64,000 bases of DNA, taken from Gymnorhina tibicen. Lineage: Eukaryota > Chordata > Aves > Passeriformes > Artamidae. The stretch covers positions 6,678,264 through 6,742,263 of the forward strand of contig VXAZ01018984.1 in assembly GCA_013399875.1 (NCBI GenBank), given 5' to 3'. The notes under the pieces were generated by a model. The model was not told where the DNA came from and did not search any database. It saw only the letters and a list, made by a program, of their open reading frames with translations. Shown piece by piece: positions 10,801 to 23,767 of this stretch (positions within the stretch are counted from its first letter, which is position 1; each line of letters starts with the position of its first letter). Both the position numbers and the translations under genes were made by a program.

Positions 10801-13680
10801 TTCACACTAACAGCTCTTGAAGGATACAGAAAGTTTTAAATTTACAGCACACACAGGACGGCTGAGCCTCAGTGCTCCTTTCTAAACAATGACCAGGCCA
10901 TTGTTTGACATCAAGAAAGGTCTTGATGCTGTGCTTGAATGAGTTAAGAGAGAACCACCAATTTCAGCTGGCCCATTAGCAGAGGAATTTAAGGGAAAAA
11001 AAAACCCAACACTTGAAAGCATAAAAACACATTGCAGACTGTATTGAAGGGATCTTGGGTACTTAAGGAGGAAAGACAGTGGACTGAGGGAAGAAAGAAG
11101 AGACTTCAGCATGGAAAGGGAAAAAATCCTCAATTAATCCTCCAATACCCCGCTCTCCCACAGAGCTCCAAGTTTCTCCCTTTGCCAAGGGAAATTTTCC
11201 TTGTGCCAAAAAAATACTAAAACCAAAACAAGAATAAAAGAATTACAATGACCACATTTCATCCCAAACAGCAGCTGTTGTTAATAGAACTCTTACCAGG
11301 TAGAATTAGGTTATAATCTCTCACATAATAATTACCAGCAGCCTGGACAGAAAGGTCCACACGTTTTCCACATTTACTTAAATTGCACTGATTTCAGTAG
11401 GAAACCACATCACCTTGGGATCTGGACCAAAGACTTTGCATCTTCTTAATTCTCCAGCAGCAATGGGAGGCTGAACATTATGAAACTGAAAGTGATTAAC
11501 AGGTCCCACTCAGCCCAGTGTTGCTAGGTTCTTTTTGGAAGATGTCAGGCAGCTTTCACAGTACAATCAGGCTGTGAATCCCAAAACTGAAAACCCAACT
11601 ACAGAAAAATGGAGTGAGAAGTCTTCAGGAGCTCTAATGAATTGTGCTGCTCCTCTCCTCTGCTCATAAAGGGGCTTCAGCACCTTTTGCACTGCAATCA
11701 TTATCAGCCTGCAGAACAAAAGATTATCACACTGGCCTTTGCTAATGCTGCACAGGGCAAGAGACACCTCTGCTGTATGCTTGGGAAATAGACAGAGAAA
11801 CATCCAGCTCCTCATTTCCCTTACCCTACCTGAACTTGTTGAAACCTCTTGCTGGTATGGGCAAGCACACAACTGGACACGAGCTGCCAGAGCTTCTGGA
11901 GACAGCTTCCAACAAAAGGCTCTTTTGCCTCCATGACAAACTGTGCACATTGCTCCCTCCTCCTGAAAAGGAGGCATCTGGTGGGAGAAGGATCCTCCAC
12001 CATTACTACAGTCACATGCACAGGTCCCTATCATGGCTCAGGGTTCTGCTGTCCCTAGTAATTTATTCTTGAAAAAATAGCAAGCCTGCCCTCCAAAGTT
12101 CAACCTCAGCAAAAGCGTCTCTGAAGACAACAGGAAATCTGTTGTCTTTGGGAGCAGAACTAGGTTCAAATGTTATTATGGTCTGGATAACAGGTCAGGC
12201 ACAATGATTAATTTAGCACAGAAAGCAGGTTTCTAATACAAAGAAATCAATGATCCCAGAAGCATGGCCAGAAGAAAACAACAAAACAAAAGAAAACAAG
12301 GAAACAAAATAAAAGAAAGTTCTACCTCTAGAAAATAATTCTAACATCAGGAGCAATATACAGTGGAAGAACATCTATTTTGATATCTTAAAAATGAGCA
12401 GATGCTCATTTTAAAATAGATTCATCCTACAATTAGTGTTGAAAATGACTGCCATCCCTGTTGGCAAGAGCACCGAGCTTTGCTATGGCTTAAAGGAGGG
12501 AAGTATATTCCAAATGAGTAGTCCACACTATCTGGAGCAGAAATAATTTCTCGCGGACTGGCACTAGCCTGCAACAGCAGAGGGAATCCAAAAAAGGCAC
12601 TGGAATACCAGAGACCTCAGTACTCCCATTGGAAAGAAATACCTCTGTTTTTCAGCTCTGTTTAACTTCTGTTATGTGTGCACATCTCCCTGGGTACACA
12701 CGGCGTCCATTACAGAACTGACCTGCTACAAAACCAACAGAACAGAAACGACCTACAGAAAAGGGTACCTTTTCCCCCTCCATTCTTTTATAGACTAGCT
12801 TTATTTGATGAATACGAGAAACAGATCCATAATTTTTTTATAAATAACCACTTACTCATATAGTCTTGGCAGATTGTTTTTCTGTGAATTTCTCACGACA
12901 GCATTTGCAAGACAGTCCTCTAAAGCCCAATACTTGCTAAATGAGGATGACTATCATGCATGAAAGTACCAGTCTGGGATTTGAAAAGAATTTTATCCCT
13001 GGCTCTATGCAAGACATGTGTGGTCTAGAATAAGACACTTAACAACTGCTTTGCTACCTTGGGGTCTACCTGCCCTACCTCATTAACTGTACAGGCTCTT
13101 CCTTGAGAACTTATGGAAAGTATCTGCCATGAATTTGCACTAGTAGTTACAGAACATTAAATTAATTTCAGAAGATAACACTTTGCCATACAAAATGTTA
13201 CTATCAACATGCCAAGCAGTCAGCATGTCTACTATTCAGCTCCTGAATAGTCTTCTGAAATCCTATTTAAGCCCCACATGAATGCTACCTTCACCTGCAG
13301 CTTTTACATTTTTTAGTATTTATTTTTACTGTACCAATCAGCCCTTCAACCTTGATCTGGCAAACCTCTTGCATAGAGTGCCAGCCAGTGACCTGTACTG
13401 TCAGGCACCTCCTACAACACAACCTCATCCTCATTCAGGATGGTGTTACCCACGTGGCTCCTCCACAGAGCAGCAATGCATGCCCAGCCCATGACACAAG
13501 AACCAACATTCAGCTTCAAAGAACCGGAGCTCAGGAAGGCACAACTTTCCTCTTGTTTCTTTTGCAGTGGTCTCCTATGAGCAATTACATATTTTTTTGC
13601 AGAAGAATAGGTCTGATGAGGATCCAGCTGTGAATGTCTGGGTGCACTAACCAGCAGCGTGCTCTCTGCTGCCCACCTAC
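7898..13680 (-). other. SNCA: SNCA intron 2
   Basis: This intron runs from the GTAGGT donor of exon 2 (GT at 13679-13680) to the TTTAG acceptor of exon 3 (AG at 7898-7899). It holds an A/C-rich low-complexity patch at about 12275-12318. I recognised no transposon. A 155-codon frame on the minus strand at 11567-12034 overlaps several unrelated frames on both strands and resembles nothing I know, so I treat it as chance. Confidence 0.85.
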
Positions 13681-13801
13681 CCACATAGAGGACTCCCTCT
13701 TTCGTCTTTCCTGCTGCCTCTGCCACACCCTGCTTGGTTTTTTCTGCTGCTGCTACGACTCCCTCCTTTGCCTTGGAAAGCCCTTTCATGAACACATCCA
13801 T
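13681..13801 (-). CDS. SNCA: Alpha-synuclein, first coding exon (exon 2, residues 1-41)
   Basis: This is the start-codon exon. ATG is at 13801-13799 in a strong context (gccATGG). The product begins [20 protein letters not shown] and contains three 11-residue amphipathic repeats (KAKEGV 10-15, KTKQGV 21-26, KTKEGV 32-37). These form the membrane-binding helix of synucleins. Tyr39 and Ala30 are present. The coding part is 121 bases (40 codons plus one), ending GTG G|gtaggt, exactly as in human. Residue 9 is Ser as in human; I recall Asn in chicken. The first residues are too close to human SNCA for this to be beta- or gamma-synuclein: exon 3 and the full NAC core in exon 4 rule out SNCB. Confidence 0.98.
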
Positions 13802-13826
13802 GGCTGAAGACTTTCTTCACACAGGT
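13802..13826 (-). other. SNCA: SNCA exon 2, 5' untranslated part
   Basis: This is the 25-nt leader between the CCCTAG acceptor (AG at 13827-13828) and the ATG. With the coding part the exon is 146 bp, the same total as human exon 2. The polypyrimidine tract in front of it is an uninterrupted run of 17 T on the minus strand (13833-13849). Confidence 0.9.
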
Positions 13827-15406
13827 CTAGGGAAAAAAAAAAAAAAAAAGACAGTATACACTTTCAGTAAGGTTTTTTGAGCTTTTTATCCCAGAAAGGG
13901 GAAAAAATAGTCTAATTGAATGGGATCACAATTACTTTAAAATTGTATTATTTATACCTGCAAATTGCATAGAGATATGAAACAGATATCCTGTTTCCAC
14001 AGAATCCTATGGAGAGGTTGCCAATAATGCAGTTCTGATTGGAAGATGGTTTCACTGATACAAATACCTTCCTTGCCTATCAAGGCATCATTTCTTCCAG
14101 CGAACAGTTCTGTTCATGTGCTGATTGCAAGATTTAGCCCTGTGATTTGATGATACTCCACCTCCCATCCAGAGGAAAAAAGCCAACTTAAAGAAACACC
14201 AGCAACTTAAAAAAACAAGTAAACAAACAGAGCAACCCGAAAACCAAAGCACATAAACCAAAACCTCTCATAAATGATAAATGTTCACTTTTTGTAAGAA
14301 ACTGCCATTACAACCCAGGGGTGGAGGAAATAAAAAATACTGCATTTCCAGTAGTCCAGCATTTTGCACACAGTCCACATCACTCTTTTCAAAACTGAGT
14401 TTTCTTGAATGGGTTCCTTGCATGCATCACCACTGAGAAAATATTTTACTAAAAAGCAAAAGCAAGAACACAGGATTTTAAAAGCACTGCACTAAAGCTA
14501 CCAAGAGAGTCCTCTGGCAGCAATACATTCCAGTGCCACACTGAAACCACCAAAATAGTAATTAAAACCCAGCATCAGTGTCCCTTCAACAAATCCATTA
14601 TCAGTAGTCCTTTCTCTTCCTCCACCCACACAGACAGAAGTGCTGCCTGTTATCTTCTTTTCTTTGCCAGAGGCTGAGTAGGAGGAATGGATGTCTAGGA
14701 AGGCATCTGGGCTGTCGCAGCTTTCTACTAACTCGTGACGAGCGTGCGAAGAAAGGCAGTGTTTGTGCTCCAGCCAAACTGCCCACGGTACCTGCCGCCC
14801 TGGGGATGGCGAAGGGGGGTGCCTTACACACAACGCCGGGGGCAGGCAGGACCCGGCCCGCGGGACCCTCTGGCTCCTCCGCCGGGAGGGTCCCCAGGCC
14901 CGTCCCCGGGGCAGCACCGCGACCAGGTGCGGAGGCACCTGGGGACCGCGGGTGTGTAGCAAATAACACACGGACACCTGCAGAGGGAGGGAGGGAGCAG
15001 CGCGTCGCGCCCACATATGTGCGTGTGTATGTAGATATACATATACAAACATATACATACATATAAATACACACACACAGTGAGGCACCTACCGAGGAAA
15101 GCAGAGCGGCGCGAGCATATGGGCATCCACGGGCTCCCGCGGACACGCCGTCGGCACACGGCGGACAAGGCGCCCGGCTTCTCCTCCCTCCCCCGTGCCC
15201 ACACGAGGACGTTCAACAGGAAATAGCTATCTATCTTAGGTATTAGAGATATAGCTCTCTAATTCTATGTACACACATACGCGCACCCCGTGCGGGTCCG
15301 CAGCCCCAGCCCAGACCCCGGCAGCACGGACGCGGAGCAGAGCCGCTCCCCGCCCGAGCCCGCGCCCCGAGCGGCCCCCGCGGCCCCGCCCTGCCCCGCA
15401 CTCACC
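13827..15406 (-). other. SNCA: SNCA intron 1 (provisional)
   Basis: This intron lies between the putative noncoding exon 1 and exon 2. It changes from AT-rich at the left to CpG-rich at the right, and contains an alternating purine-pyrimidine tract at 15011-15080. The right boundary depends on which first-exon donor is used: CGGCG|GTGAGT at 15404-15406, GCGTG|GTAAGA at 15661-15663, or CTCG|GTAGGT near 15090. Confidence 0.6.
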
Positions 15407-15760
15407 GCCGGGCTCCTCCGCCACCGGCGACCGACCCGTTCCGAGCGGGCGTGGGGCGGCGCGGGGTGAGGGCAGGCGGCGGGCGAGGCGCGGAGCGGCC
15501 CGAGGGAGCTGCCCCTGCTCAGCACATCCCGAGGCGGGGAGCGGGCCGGCTCTGCTGGCAGCACCCCGGCGGCAGCCCCGCAGGCGGCGAGTGCCGGCGA
15601 GAGGCGAGGGCGGGGGGCGGGAGGATGCGCGGAGGGAGGGAGGGAGGAGCGGAGGCTCTTACCACGCTCCCTGTTGAGTATGCGCCCCCCGCCCGGCCCC
15701 CTGCGCCCACCCTATCACGTCCTCCGTGGCAGTGAGGTGGGAGGCGCGATAAACTGGGAC
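14735..15760 (-). promoter_or_regulatory. SNCA: SNCA promoter CpG island with candidate first exons
   Basis: About 1 kb of strongly GC-rich, CpG-dense sequence is set in AT-rich DNA, directly upstream of the SNCA start exon on the minus strand. This is where the CpG-island promoter and noncoding exon 1 of SNCA are expected. At least three good minus-strand donors lie in or beside it (15405/15404 GTGAGT, 15662/15661 GTAAGA, about 15091 GTAGGT), so alternative first exons are plausible, as in mammals. Many long open frames cross it on both strands, which is usual for stop-poor GC-rich DNA and is not evidence of a protein. Transcription start sites cannot be placed from sequence alone. Confidence 0.82.
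15011..15080. repeat. Mixed TG/TA/CA alternating dinucleotide tract
   Basis: Seventy bases of mostly alternating purine and pyrimidine (acatatgtgcgtgtgtatg through atacacacacacag) sit at the downstream edge of the SNCA CpG island. The tract is a compound microsatellite and a potential Z-DNA or DNA-unwinding site. Confidence 0.85.
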
Positions 15761-18700
15761 CACCTGTTCCATGCACGCAGACCAAGAGAGAAGCAAGGGT
15801 AAAATGCGGGCCAGGCGACTTGGTCCCCCTGGGACTCCGCACAGTCACCACTCCCTCTAAAGGCTGGAGTGCCTCATCTTAGAAGTGTAAGGAAGCTGTT
15901 GATGCGGTACACCCCTGTGTCACTTCACCAAAGCCGTAGAAAATCTTCCCCCAGCGTCTAATCGCTTTTTCATCTAATTCCAGGTCTTCAACCCTGAATG
16001 ACTGCAGTTCAGTGTGACTGTTCTCACAAGATTCATGATCCCAGCTCATTTTAAGCACGAGAGGTGGTGCTCTTGCAGGTGTATTTTGAGTCTTAACTCT
16101 ATTGCACACACACACACAAGAATTTTCATCCCAAATGAAGAGCAGACTTGCCCAACCCCTACACCTCTGCTGGCCTCGTCCACCACACAATCCATGGCCA
16201 CTGCCACCCAAATCGTAAGTTGATGCAGAGAAGTCACTTTCTCCCCAGAAAGGGAAACCTATCAAACTTCTCTATTTTGGTTGCAGAATTTAGGCATGAA
16301 AAGCCAAGACCAGTAGGAGACAAGGCCCCGGAACAGATGGACCTTCAGCTTCAGTACATCAATTCAAATCCTGCAAGACTTACAGGAACAGTTTGGATTT
16401 TATTGCACTCCAAAAGGAGAAACAGAACGTGGCATAGATGAGATACAAGGCTGTGAGCTGCAAGGAGCATCTTTCATCCATCATCCCATGCAGACAGCTG
16501 ATGCATCCCCGGTTTTGTTTTTCATGCTGAACACGTAGTGCAGAGTCTTACTCTTGTCAGGTTTCTTTGTAAGTCTTAATATTTCTGTATGGTTTGGTAA
16601 ACTTTCTTTTGCTTCATTCTACTACTAGTTTTAATCAACCAAGCATTAAGCAACAGATTGTACTTCGTTGTGTAAGAATGTGCAGACTGGTAATACAAAT
16701 CATTTTTTCATAATTCTTCCCTCAAGAAAACCTTAAAAAAAAGCCCAGAAATCAAATTACGTGAGGCACCTCACCTCATTCGTCCTGTGCAGCACATTCA
16801 TAGTCAGTAGTGCAACAGCTAGATGTGGTATTTCTATTTTCTTCCTATTTTGGGGAGAGGGCAATAAGTACAGTTCCAGACAGAAAATAAAATTTAATTG
16901 AAATCATATTCTTTGCACATGTTAACGGGTCCAGCAGTTTATGTATCTTAGTATGTAAATTGGCTCATTGGAAACCTTTCTGTCAGTCATTCTCTACTAC
17001 CCTGAGCAGTAAACTTAGACCCCAAATTAGAATTAAAGTGAATATTGCACTCCTTATTATTTTCCAGATTTAAAGAAGGCTTTTATTTTTCCAGCATGCA
17101 AGTGACTATGAGTATGAAATGTTGCTTTTTATCATGCTGATTTAAATCTGGATAGACTTATTGTATTTAATTATGTTAGCAAAAACAGATAATCTGGTAT
17201 GATAAATAATCTTGTATATTTATAGCTCTATTTCTGAAAACTTTACAGAGAAGGGCTCAGATGTTTGCAACTCCTAGCTTTTGCAAGCAGTCTTTTTTTG
17301 CCTTATGTTTATCAAAGGCAGGCATTATGTTCTGCTGTTAAACAAAGTAACAGCTTGTCCTTTAACAAAATCATGCAGCTAGAAATAGAGAGGTAAAGGC
17401 AAGAGCGATCAGTTGCCACAGCAGAAGTAAAGCTTAAAATTTCAGCTGTAGTATTCAAACTAGGCAGCTGTTAAATTCTAAATCATAGGGTAAGAGGCAC
17501 AATAAGAAAAAAAATAGGGTACAAATGTTGACACAAGAAATTCTTCATTCTGAAAATGAATGGGACTTAAGTGGAAAACAGAATTAAATATGGTAGAGAA
17601 TGGGCATTGTATCTCCAAGGCAATTCCTATTTAAACCACATTGTCTACAACAGCTGGTTGGGGCTTTTTTTAGGTTGTCTCTTCAGTACTATTAGTATCA
17701 CAGTAAGTTCTTCCCTGAAGCCTTTTCTGTCTGAAGAAAGGATAGTAGCAAACAGATTGCCCACTGATCACATTTAAAACAAATCTTTATTTAATGACAC
17801 TGTCTACTTCACATGAGCATCTAGAGCAAAAATCAATTAAGTAGTACTAAAATCTTCTTTAATCCGTCGTGCCTTGCAGGCTAACTTATTGGTTTAGTTG
17901 CTAGTGATTAAGTACATCTATTTTATCACTGTGAAAAGGACAATTATGGACAACTGAAAAAGGTTGCAGAGTAAAACTGATGAGAATTTACTGGTTTTGG
18001 GTTAAAAAATTCAAATGTAAAACTATTCATGTGGAAACACTGAAAAGGTGTTCATCTTGAACACTACATACAAAATTGACAGCTTTCTCCTCTTTATTCA
18101 AAGAGTGACTCACACAGGCTCCCTATGTTACCACGGAACTGATAGGTGATGCTCCTCAGAGGAAAGGTACCTTTGAAAACCTGAAAGCTGCAGTATGAAG
18201 GGAAGCTGTCTCAGAGCAGTCTATTCACAGTTAACATTGATTACTCCACTGCAGGCTCCTTCTACTGGTTGCAGATAATCTGAAAATGGTCTTAATTGGA
18301 TAAATACATTAACTGTGAGAAACTGTGAACTTTTATGCACATATAGTCCAGTCTTTGGATTTCTTACAGAACAGTTTACTATGTGGATTGCTTTAGAGGC
18401 AGCTGGGAATTCAGATCAGCTTCCTAAACTCTTGCATCACAATGTTTGCATTTCTATTCCCACCCACCTCCCTCCGTGGACCACGGCTGACCATGCTGTA
18501 ACTACCTGTGTGCATAGCCCCTTTCTGAGAACTCAAAAATACGCTCAATTAAAAAAAAAAAAAAAAAGAAGAAGACCTCATCTTTGCTTATTGGTAAGCC
18601 TGGGGTTTAGCAAACCATTATCTTAATACTTATCATGCTCATAAAGTGTTGTAATTGAACACTCTAGAGCATGCATGGTGTTCCCATGATGTTTTCTCAA

Positions 18701-19510
18701 CTGAAAGTTAAGCACATGTACTAAAGCCTTCATACAATCAAGATGCAACTCATATCAGAGTTAATTTCCCAGTGGAAGCATTCTGTTTATTAATTTAAAA
18801 TTAATATTCATTATTATGCAGCAGTTGTCATTTCCAGTTCAGTCCCATTGCAAAGATTTCTGTTTGTGAACTGTTTTGATAGATATAACTGGATGCTCAT
18901 TATGGGCTGGGTTATTGGATGTCCACTGTCATGTCATGCAACCACTGCCGAGAGACACAAATAGAACTGATTAAAAATGTTTTAATTGATACAGACATAG
19001 ATGACATATATGTACTGTATCAGAGTACATGGAGGTATATACACACACAGGCGTACATATACATATATTTAGAGAAGATTAATGTATGTCTCTCATCTGG
19101 TAGATTTCAGCTCAGCTACTCTAGTCTTGACATAACTCTAACCACCAGACAGAAAGGTCTCACAGCTTTATACCACCTCTGTTACAGGCAAAACCTGCCA
19201 GACCTTTACCTCTCCTTCACTTGCAGTCAGTGGTGAAGTTACAGAGCCATCACAGCTTTCATAAGCCATGGTAATATTTCATTAATTAATTAACCTATCT
19301 GGGCTAGGAATTCAGTGCTGAAGGGCACAGAAACCCTGTCTGTTGCACCTGGAACCTTAAGCAAAGCTTTACTCTGAAAAGCAACATCTTGAGTGCCAAA
19401 GAAGCCATCTGGTAGCATATTTCTACTCAGAGACAACCAGTAGGCCAGATGAGGCTGACCTAAGGGTGCCTGGCAGAATCAGTGTTGATTGTTCTTTAAG
19501 ATGTTTCCCA
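15761..19510. other. Intergenic DNA upstream of SNCA, no gene seen
   Basis: This is AT-rich single-copy-looking DNA. It has a short CA run at about 16107-16120 and a 17-A run followed by gaagaag at 18551-18574. I found no splice-bounded exon, RNA gene or clear transposon. Distal SNCA regulatory elements could lie here, but none can be named from sequence alone. Confidence 0.6.
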
Positions 19511-19895
19511 CAGAATCAAAGAATATGCAGAGTTGGAAGGGACCCACAAGGATCATTGAGTCCTTTTCTTAGCCCTGCACGGGGACATCCCCAAGAGTCA
19601 CACCATGTGCCTGAGGACATTGTCCAAATGCTTCTTCAATTCTGTCAGGCTTGGTGCTTGGAATTTCCCTGCGGAGCCTGTTCCAATGGCAAACCCCTCT
19701 CTGGGTGAAGAACATTTCCTAATATCCAGCCTAAACCTCCCTGATACAGCCTCAGGCCATTCCCTCAGTCCTATCGCTGGTCACCACAGAGGAGAGATCA
19801 GTGTCTGCGCCTCCTCTTCCCCTCATGAGGAAGTTGTAGATTGCAGTGAGGTCTCCCCTCAGTCTCCTCCAGGCTGAACAGACCAAGTTGCATAG
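19511..19895 (-). repeat. CR1 LINE, 3' fragment
   Basis: A diverged CR1 3' end lies in minus orientation. The plus strand shows the reverse-complement landmarks: agaatcaaagaatatgcaga, then gttggaagggacccacaagg near the element's 3' end, and later cagcctaaacctccctgata and ggtctcccctcagtctcctc, ending near ggctgaacagaccaag. The two open frames over it (19466-19877) are translations of the repeat, not genes. Confidence 0.92.
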
Positions 19896-22800
19896 CACCA
19901 ATGTAACTGAAGGAAACAATCACCTTCCTCACATGTGATGCAATGCGTTATCAGCACCTCATATAACTGAAAATGCAAATGCTACAACGGTGCTGATGGT
20001 GGAAATCATCATGCAGTCAGGTCTGACGCCTGTCTTGTCCCAAGTTCTGTTTGATTGAGAAGCCAGCACCAGATGTCTCCAAGGTCAGTGATAAGACAGC
20101 ATGTTCTAAAGTAGCCTGCTGCAAATATAGGCATCTGAGCCAGTGCAGGCACAGCACATTAATTACCTGGATGGCAGCATTTCTCAAGAGGTGCACCAGG
20201 AAGGCAGCAGCTTTAATTAGATACTCCAGTTAGTCACCAGAAAACTGTTTGAACAGGTGGAAAACCCAAACGGGAGCATACTTCATTCTATCAAACTGTC
20301 TTCTTTCTGTAAGTTCTAAGGGAATGTAGACATCACATAAAAGAAAAGTGGTGGTTTTCATTCGGATATTAACCCGTAGGGAAAACCTAAAGTCTTCTCT
20401 GGAAAAGGCAACACATGATTCTCTTCTCATTTCTCTGATTCCTACATCCTAGCTTCACAGCCAAGTTGTCCCTTGGATATTTTTGTTGGTGCCACTCCAA
20501 TCACCTTAAACTCATAACACTGTCATCAGTTGCCAGCACTTTTTTTGTAACACCGACTATTGGTCCAATTCAACTCCATTCATGCTGACATTAAACCAGA
20601 GATTGACTCAGGGGAACCAAAAATAGCAAAGGAAATATCATTATAAGCCTGTTAATTTCTGTTCTGGTATCTTTGGCTCCTTTATTTTTTACATGGAATC
20701 ATTTCTTGGAATCCTATCTTAGTGCAATCTCCAACCCACAGGCCTGTACCTTCTTGTTGATATTTGTATTACTGCAAAACATATAGGAATTTGTCTTGAT
20801 CTAAAATTCTTAATTTTAAGGCAAGACCCTGGGCTATTAACATTTCTCTATATGGAGCACTAAGCAGGACACAGAATAACTGCGGGGAGCCATTTCTGCT
20901 TTCTTCACAAGGGGATGTCTACTCAGGCTTGGGCAATGTAGACAATCAATAGAAAAAAAATTCTTTTTCCTTGTAATCACGCACAAAATAAATGAACTTG
21001 TAAATTTAATTTAAATTACCATTCCAGTTACAGCCTCAAGCTCAGATCTTGGAAAAAAACCCCCTACCTTGGAAACATTTAATTTCTGTTACGCTCTCCA
21101 ATTTATTTCAATTCACAAGCAGTTTGAGGCATTCACATTTGCAGTGATGCCCAGGAGGCAGGAGAAAAAGTCTCGAAACATCACTTCAGTAAGGGACAAG
21201 AGAGTTAGGTAAGGGACAAAGGGAAGACAAAGCAACAAACAGGGTGTCAGTGGCCAAAATTAAAGCCCACAGCCAAACCCAAGTCAAATTTGTGTAGGTA
21301 TCTCAGTGAGGGGTTTGTCCAGAAAGAAACTGCAGGTTGTCAGTGAGCTAAGTAGAGATTTCTGGAGAATGACTTTGCGTGTGTGAAGATTTCCTTTTGT
21401 GTTTTGAAATACACATGCAGAATCAGTGTCTCAGGAGTCTACCTTCTTCTCACGGTACTAATCTACAGGAAATACTCAAAATATTTAAAAAGTTAAATTT
21501 GTTTTCTCTATCAATATATTTTGGCATTCACTTCACTCATCGCTGCTGATGAATTCCCCATTGTGCTTGATATCTTATAGCCATGATCAGACAATTTTCT
21601 TGGCTCAGAGGGGCTTATTATCTTGGTTTCATGACAAGATACCAACAGGGGAATAAAGCACAGATGAAGAATTTCAGAAGTAGTGAGAATGAAACAGGTG
21701 AACCATTCACAGTAACCAATAATCACAGATCACTGCCTTCCTAGGTACCAATTGCCCTGTGAAACGAGAATTTGACATTTCTGTAGCAGTAAATTCTTTG
21801 TACCTGTGGTACATACTCATCAATTTCTGCTGGCATCCCCATAACCATGTTACTAGGTACTTATGAAACTTCCTCCAAAAATTAAACTCTTTCAGAACTA
21901 CTTGAAGTGGGTATAAAACAGAATTTTCTCTTGCTACCCATGACCCAAATGCAGATTTCATTATTCTAAGACTAGTCTGAATGCTCTGCTGAAGAAAGGC
22001 ATTCCCTATCACCAGCAAACTTGAGTTCCAATTTGAAATATGTTTGATTACATGCTTTTGAACTGAACATTCAAATTCCTAGCTGAACTTTAATGTTCTT
22101 CACTTAAAATCATTGTGTTGAACACCCTAAAGAAATGTTGAGTATTATATTTCCATTTAGTGATTTAAAAAGATTTGTGTTTCAGTCACTGCTACTTTTA
22201 TCTGTTGTGAATAATATAGCATTTACTCTGCAGGGGTCATCTGTGCTGCAAAGTACTAACAGCATGAATGAAAAAATGAGACCTTGACACTTCATTAAGC
22301 CATCTCAGTCTGAGAACAGCATTTTCAGTCTCTTTAACATTTTTCATAAGTCAGCTATGTTGCTCCCATCCAGTACCTTTTCATGCCAATGTTACAGTTT
22401 TGCAGTTTTGACATATCTAGTGTGTAGTCACCGAAAACCACCCTCTCCTATTTTTTACTTCAGTGATCTCCATTTGACTTTACCTGTCTGATTTGGGCTA
22501 CCATTTAGCCTAGCTCTGTGGAAGACTGACTCCTCACAGGGACCACAGAACTAACTTTATATATGGCCTGGGATGAGATGCTGTGTCAGCCAAAGCTATG
22601 AGGTGGATCTCACTTGTCCCCTTCTCTAAAGATCAAAACATTCAAAAAGCCAGGTATGATCAGAGTAGAATCTAAGCAAATAAACCAAATTTTCTAGTGA
22701 AGTCAGGTTAGATCACACCAACTAATTAGCCCAACTGAAAATAAAAATATTTATACCTGACTTTGTCCCACACTGCCATGTTCTGGCAGCAGCTTTTGCT

Positions 22801-23767
22801 TCCAGACCAACTCATCGCCTTTCTGAGGTTACAGTCTCTTTCTGCCTTCTAGGAGGTCTTCCTGATCCACTCTTCTTGGGCCATTTCTCATCAACCAAGA
22901 ATGCATTCACACCCTTTTAGGCTACCCTGAGATCCAAAACATTTGTTCATTTAAGTGTCACACCCTGTTCAGACAGAGCTTTGTTGCAGCGACACACCTG
23001 TGTCATGTACACCCTTGTAAATCTGGAGATACTACATAGCTCATACATTGAACTGAAATCCCACACTGAAGATGGTGATGGTCTGAGTATGTAGAAAGAA
23101 AAGACATATTTTAGTGTGGAGCATTGACCCAAGTGCTAGCGGCACGGTCTGTTTGAGACTTTTTTCATCTGCTGTTGTGATTACAGATTTCAGACAGACA
23201 GCCTACATATGACAGAGGGAGAAAACTGTAAGAGCCAGAGCTGTTTGAGAGAAGCGAGCAATGCATTAAGTATTCATAGTAGAAACAGCAGAATAGTGTT
23301 AATCAATAGATCACTAGGATCCTGTTGCAGTATTCCTTTGCAATTGTAAGGAGAAAGATATTTCCTGCAATAAAACCTTGTCTGTGTTAAGTCCACAAAG
23401 ACAGGCTTATTCTTTCTAGCTGAGACTATGGTGAAGATCAAATGTGTTTTTCTCAACAACATGTCTGCATAGGCACGTGTAGGAAGACCTCAGTCTGCTG
23501 GAGAAAAGTGAGATCATTCTGGGAGGCTATATAGCATAATTCAGCTCTGCTGAGAAGCTCAGTGTGATGTATAGCTTCCAGATCTAAGTAATGCAAGGAA
23601 ACAAAAAGGCCCTCTCTAGCCAAGGGTGTCCTGCCTTCGCAGACTTAGCTAGCTTGTCTATGTTGCTGCAGCTTCTATAAAAATCTTAGTGAATCTCATT
23701 TATAGAGTAGATCAATACTTCAGCTTGCATGCCTCCTGCATGTTTAGTCTTGCCAAGATTTGCCTTG
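19896..23767. other. Intergenic DNA, nothing recognised
   Basis: AT-rich sequence with no exon, RNA gene or repeat family that I can name. A short frame at 21707-22018 (minus, 103 codons) has no recognisable domain. Confidence 0.5.

Noticed and set aside
11567..12034. 155-codon minus-strand frame in SNCA intron 2
   Set aside because: Other frames overlap it on both strands, it has no recognised family, and it is not needed to join SNCA exons.
14498..15216. Overlapping long frames on both strands near the SNCA promoter
   Set aside because: CpG-rich, stop-poor DNA with a dinucleotide tract yields long chance frames in all phases. No domain or splice logic supports any of them.
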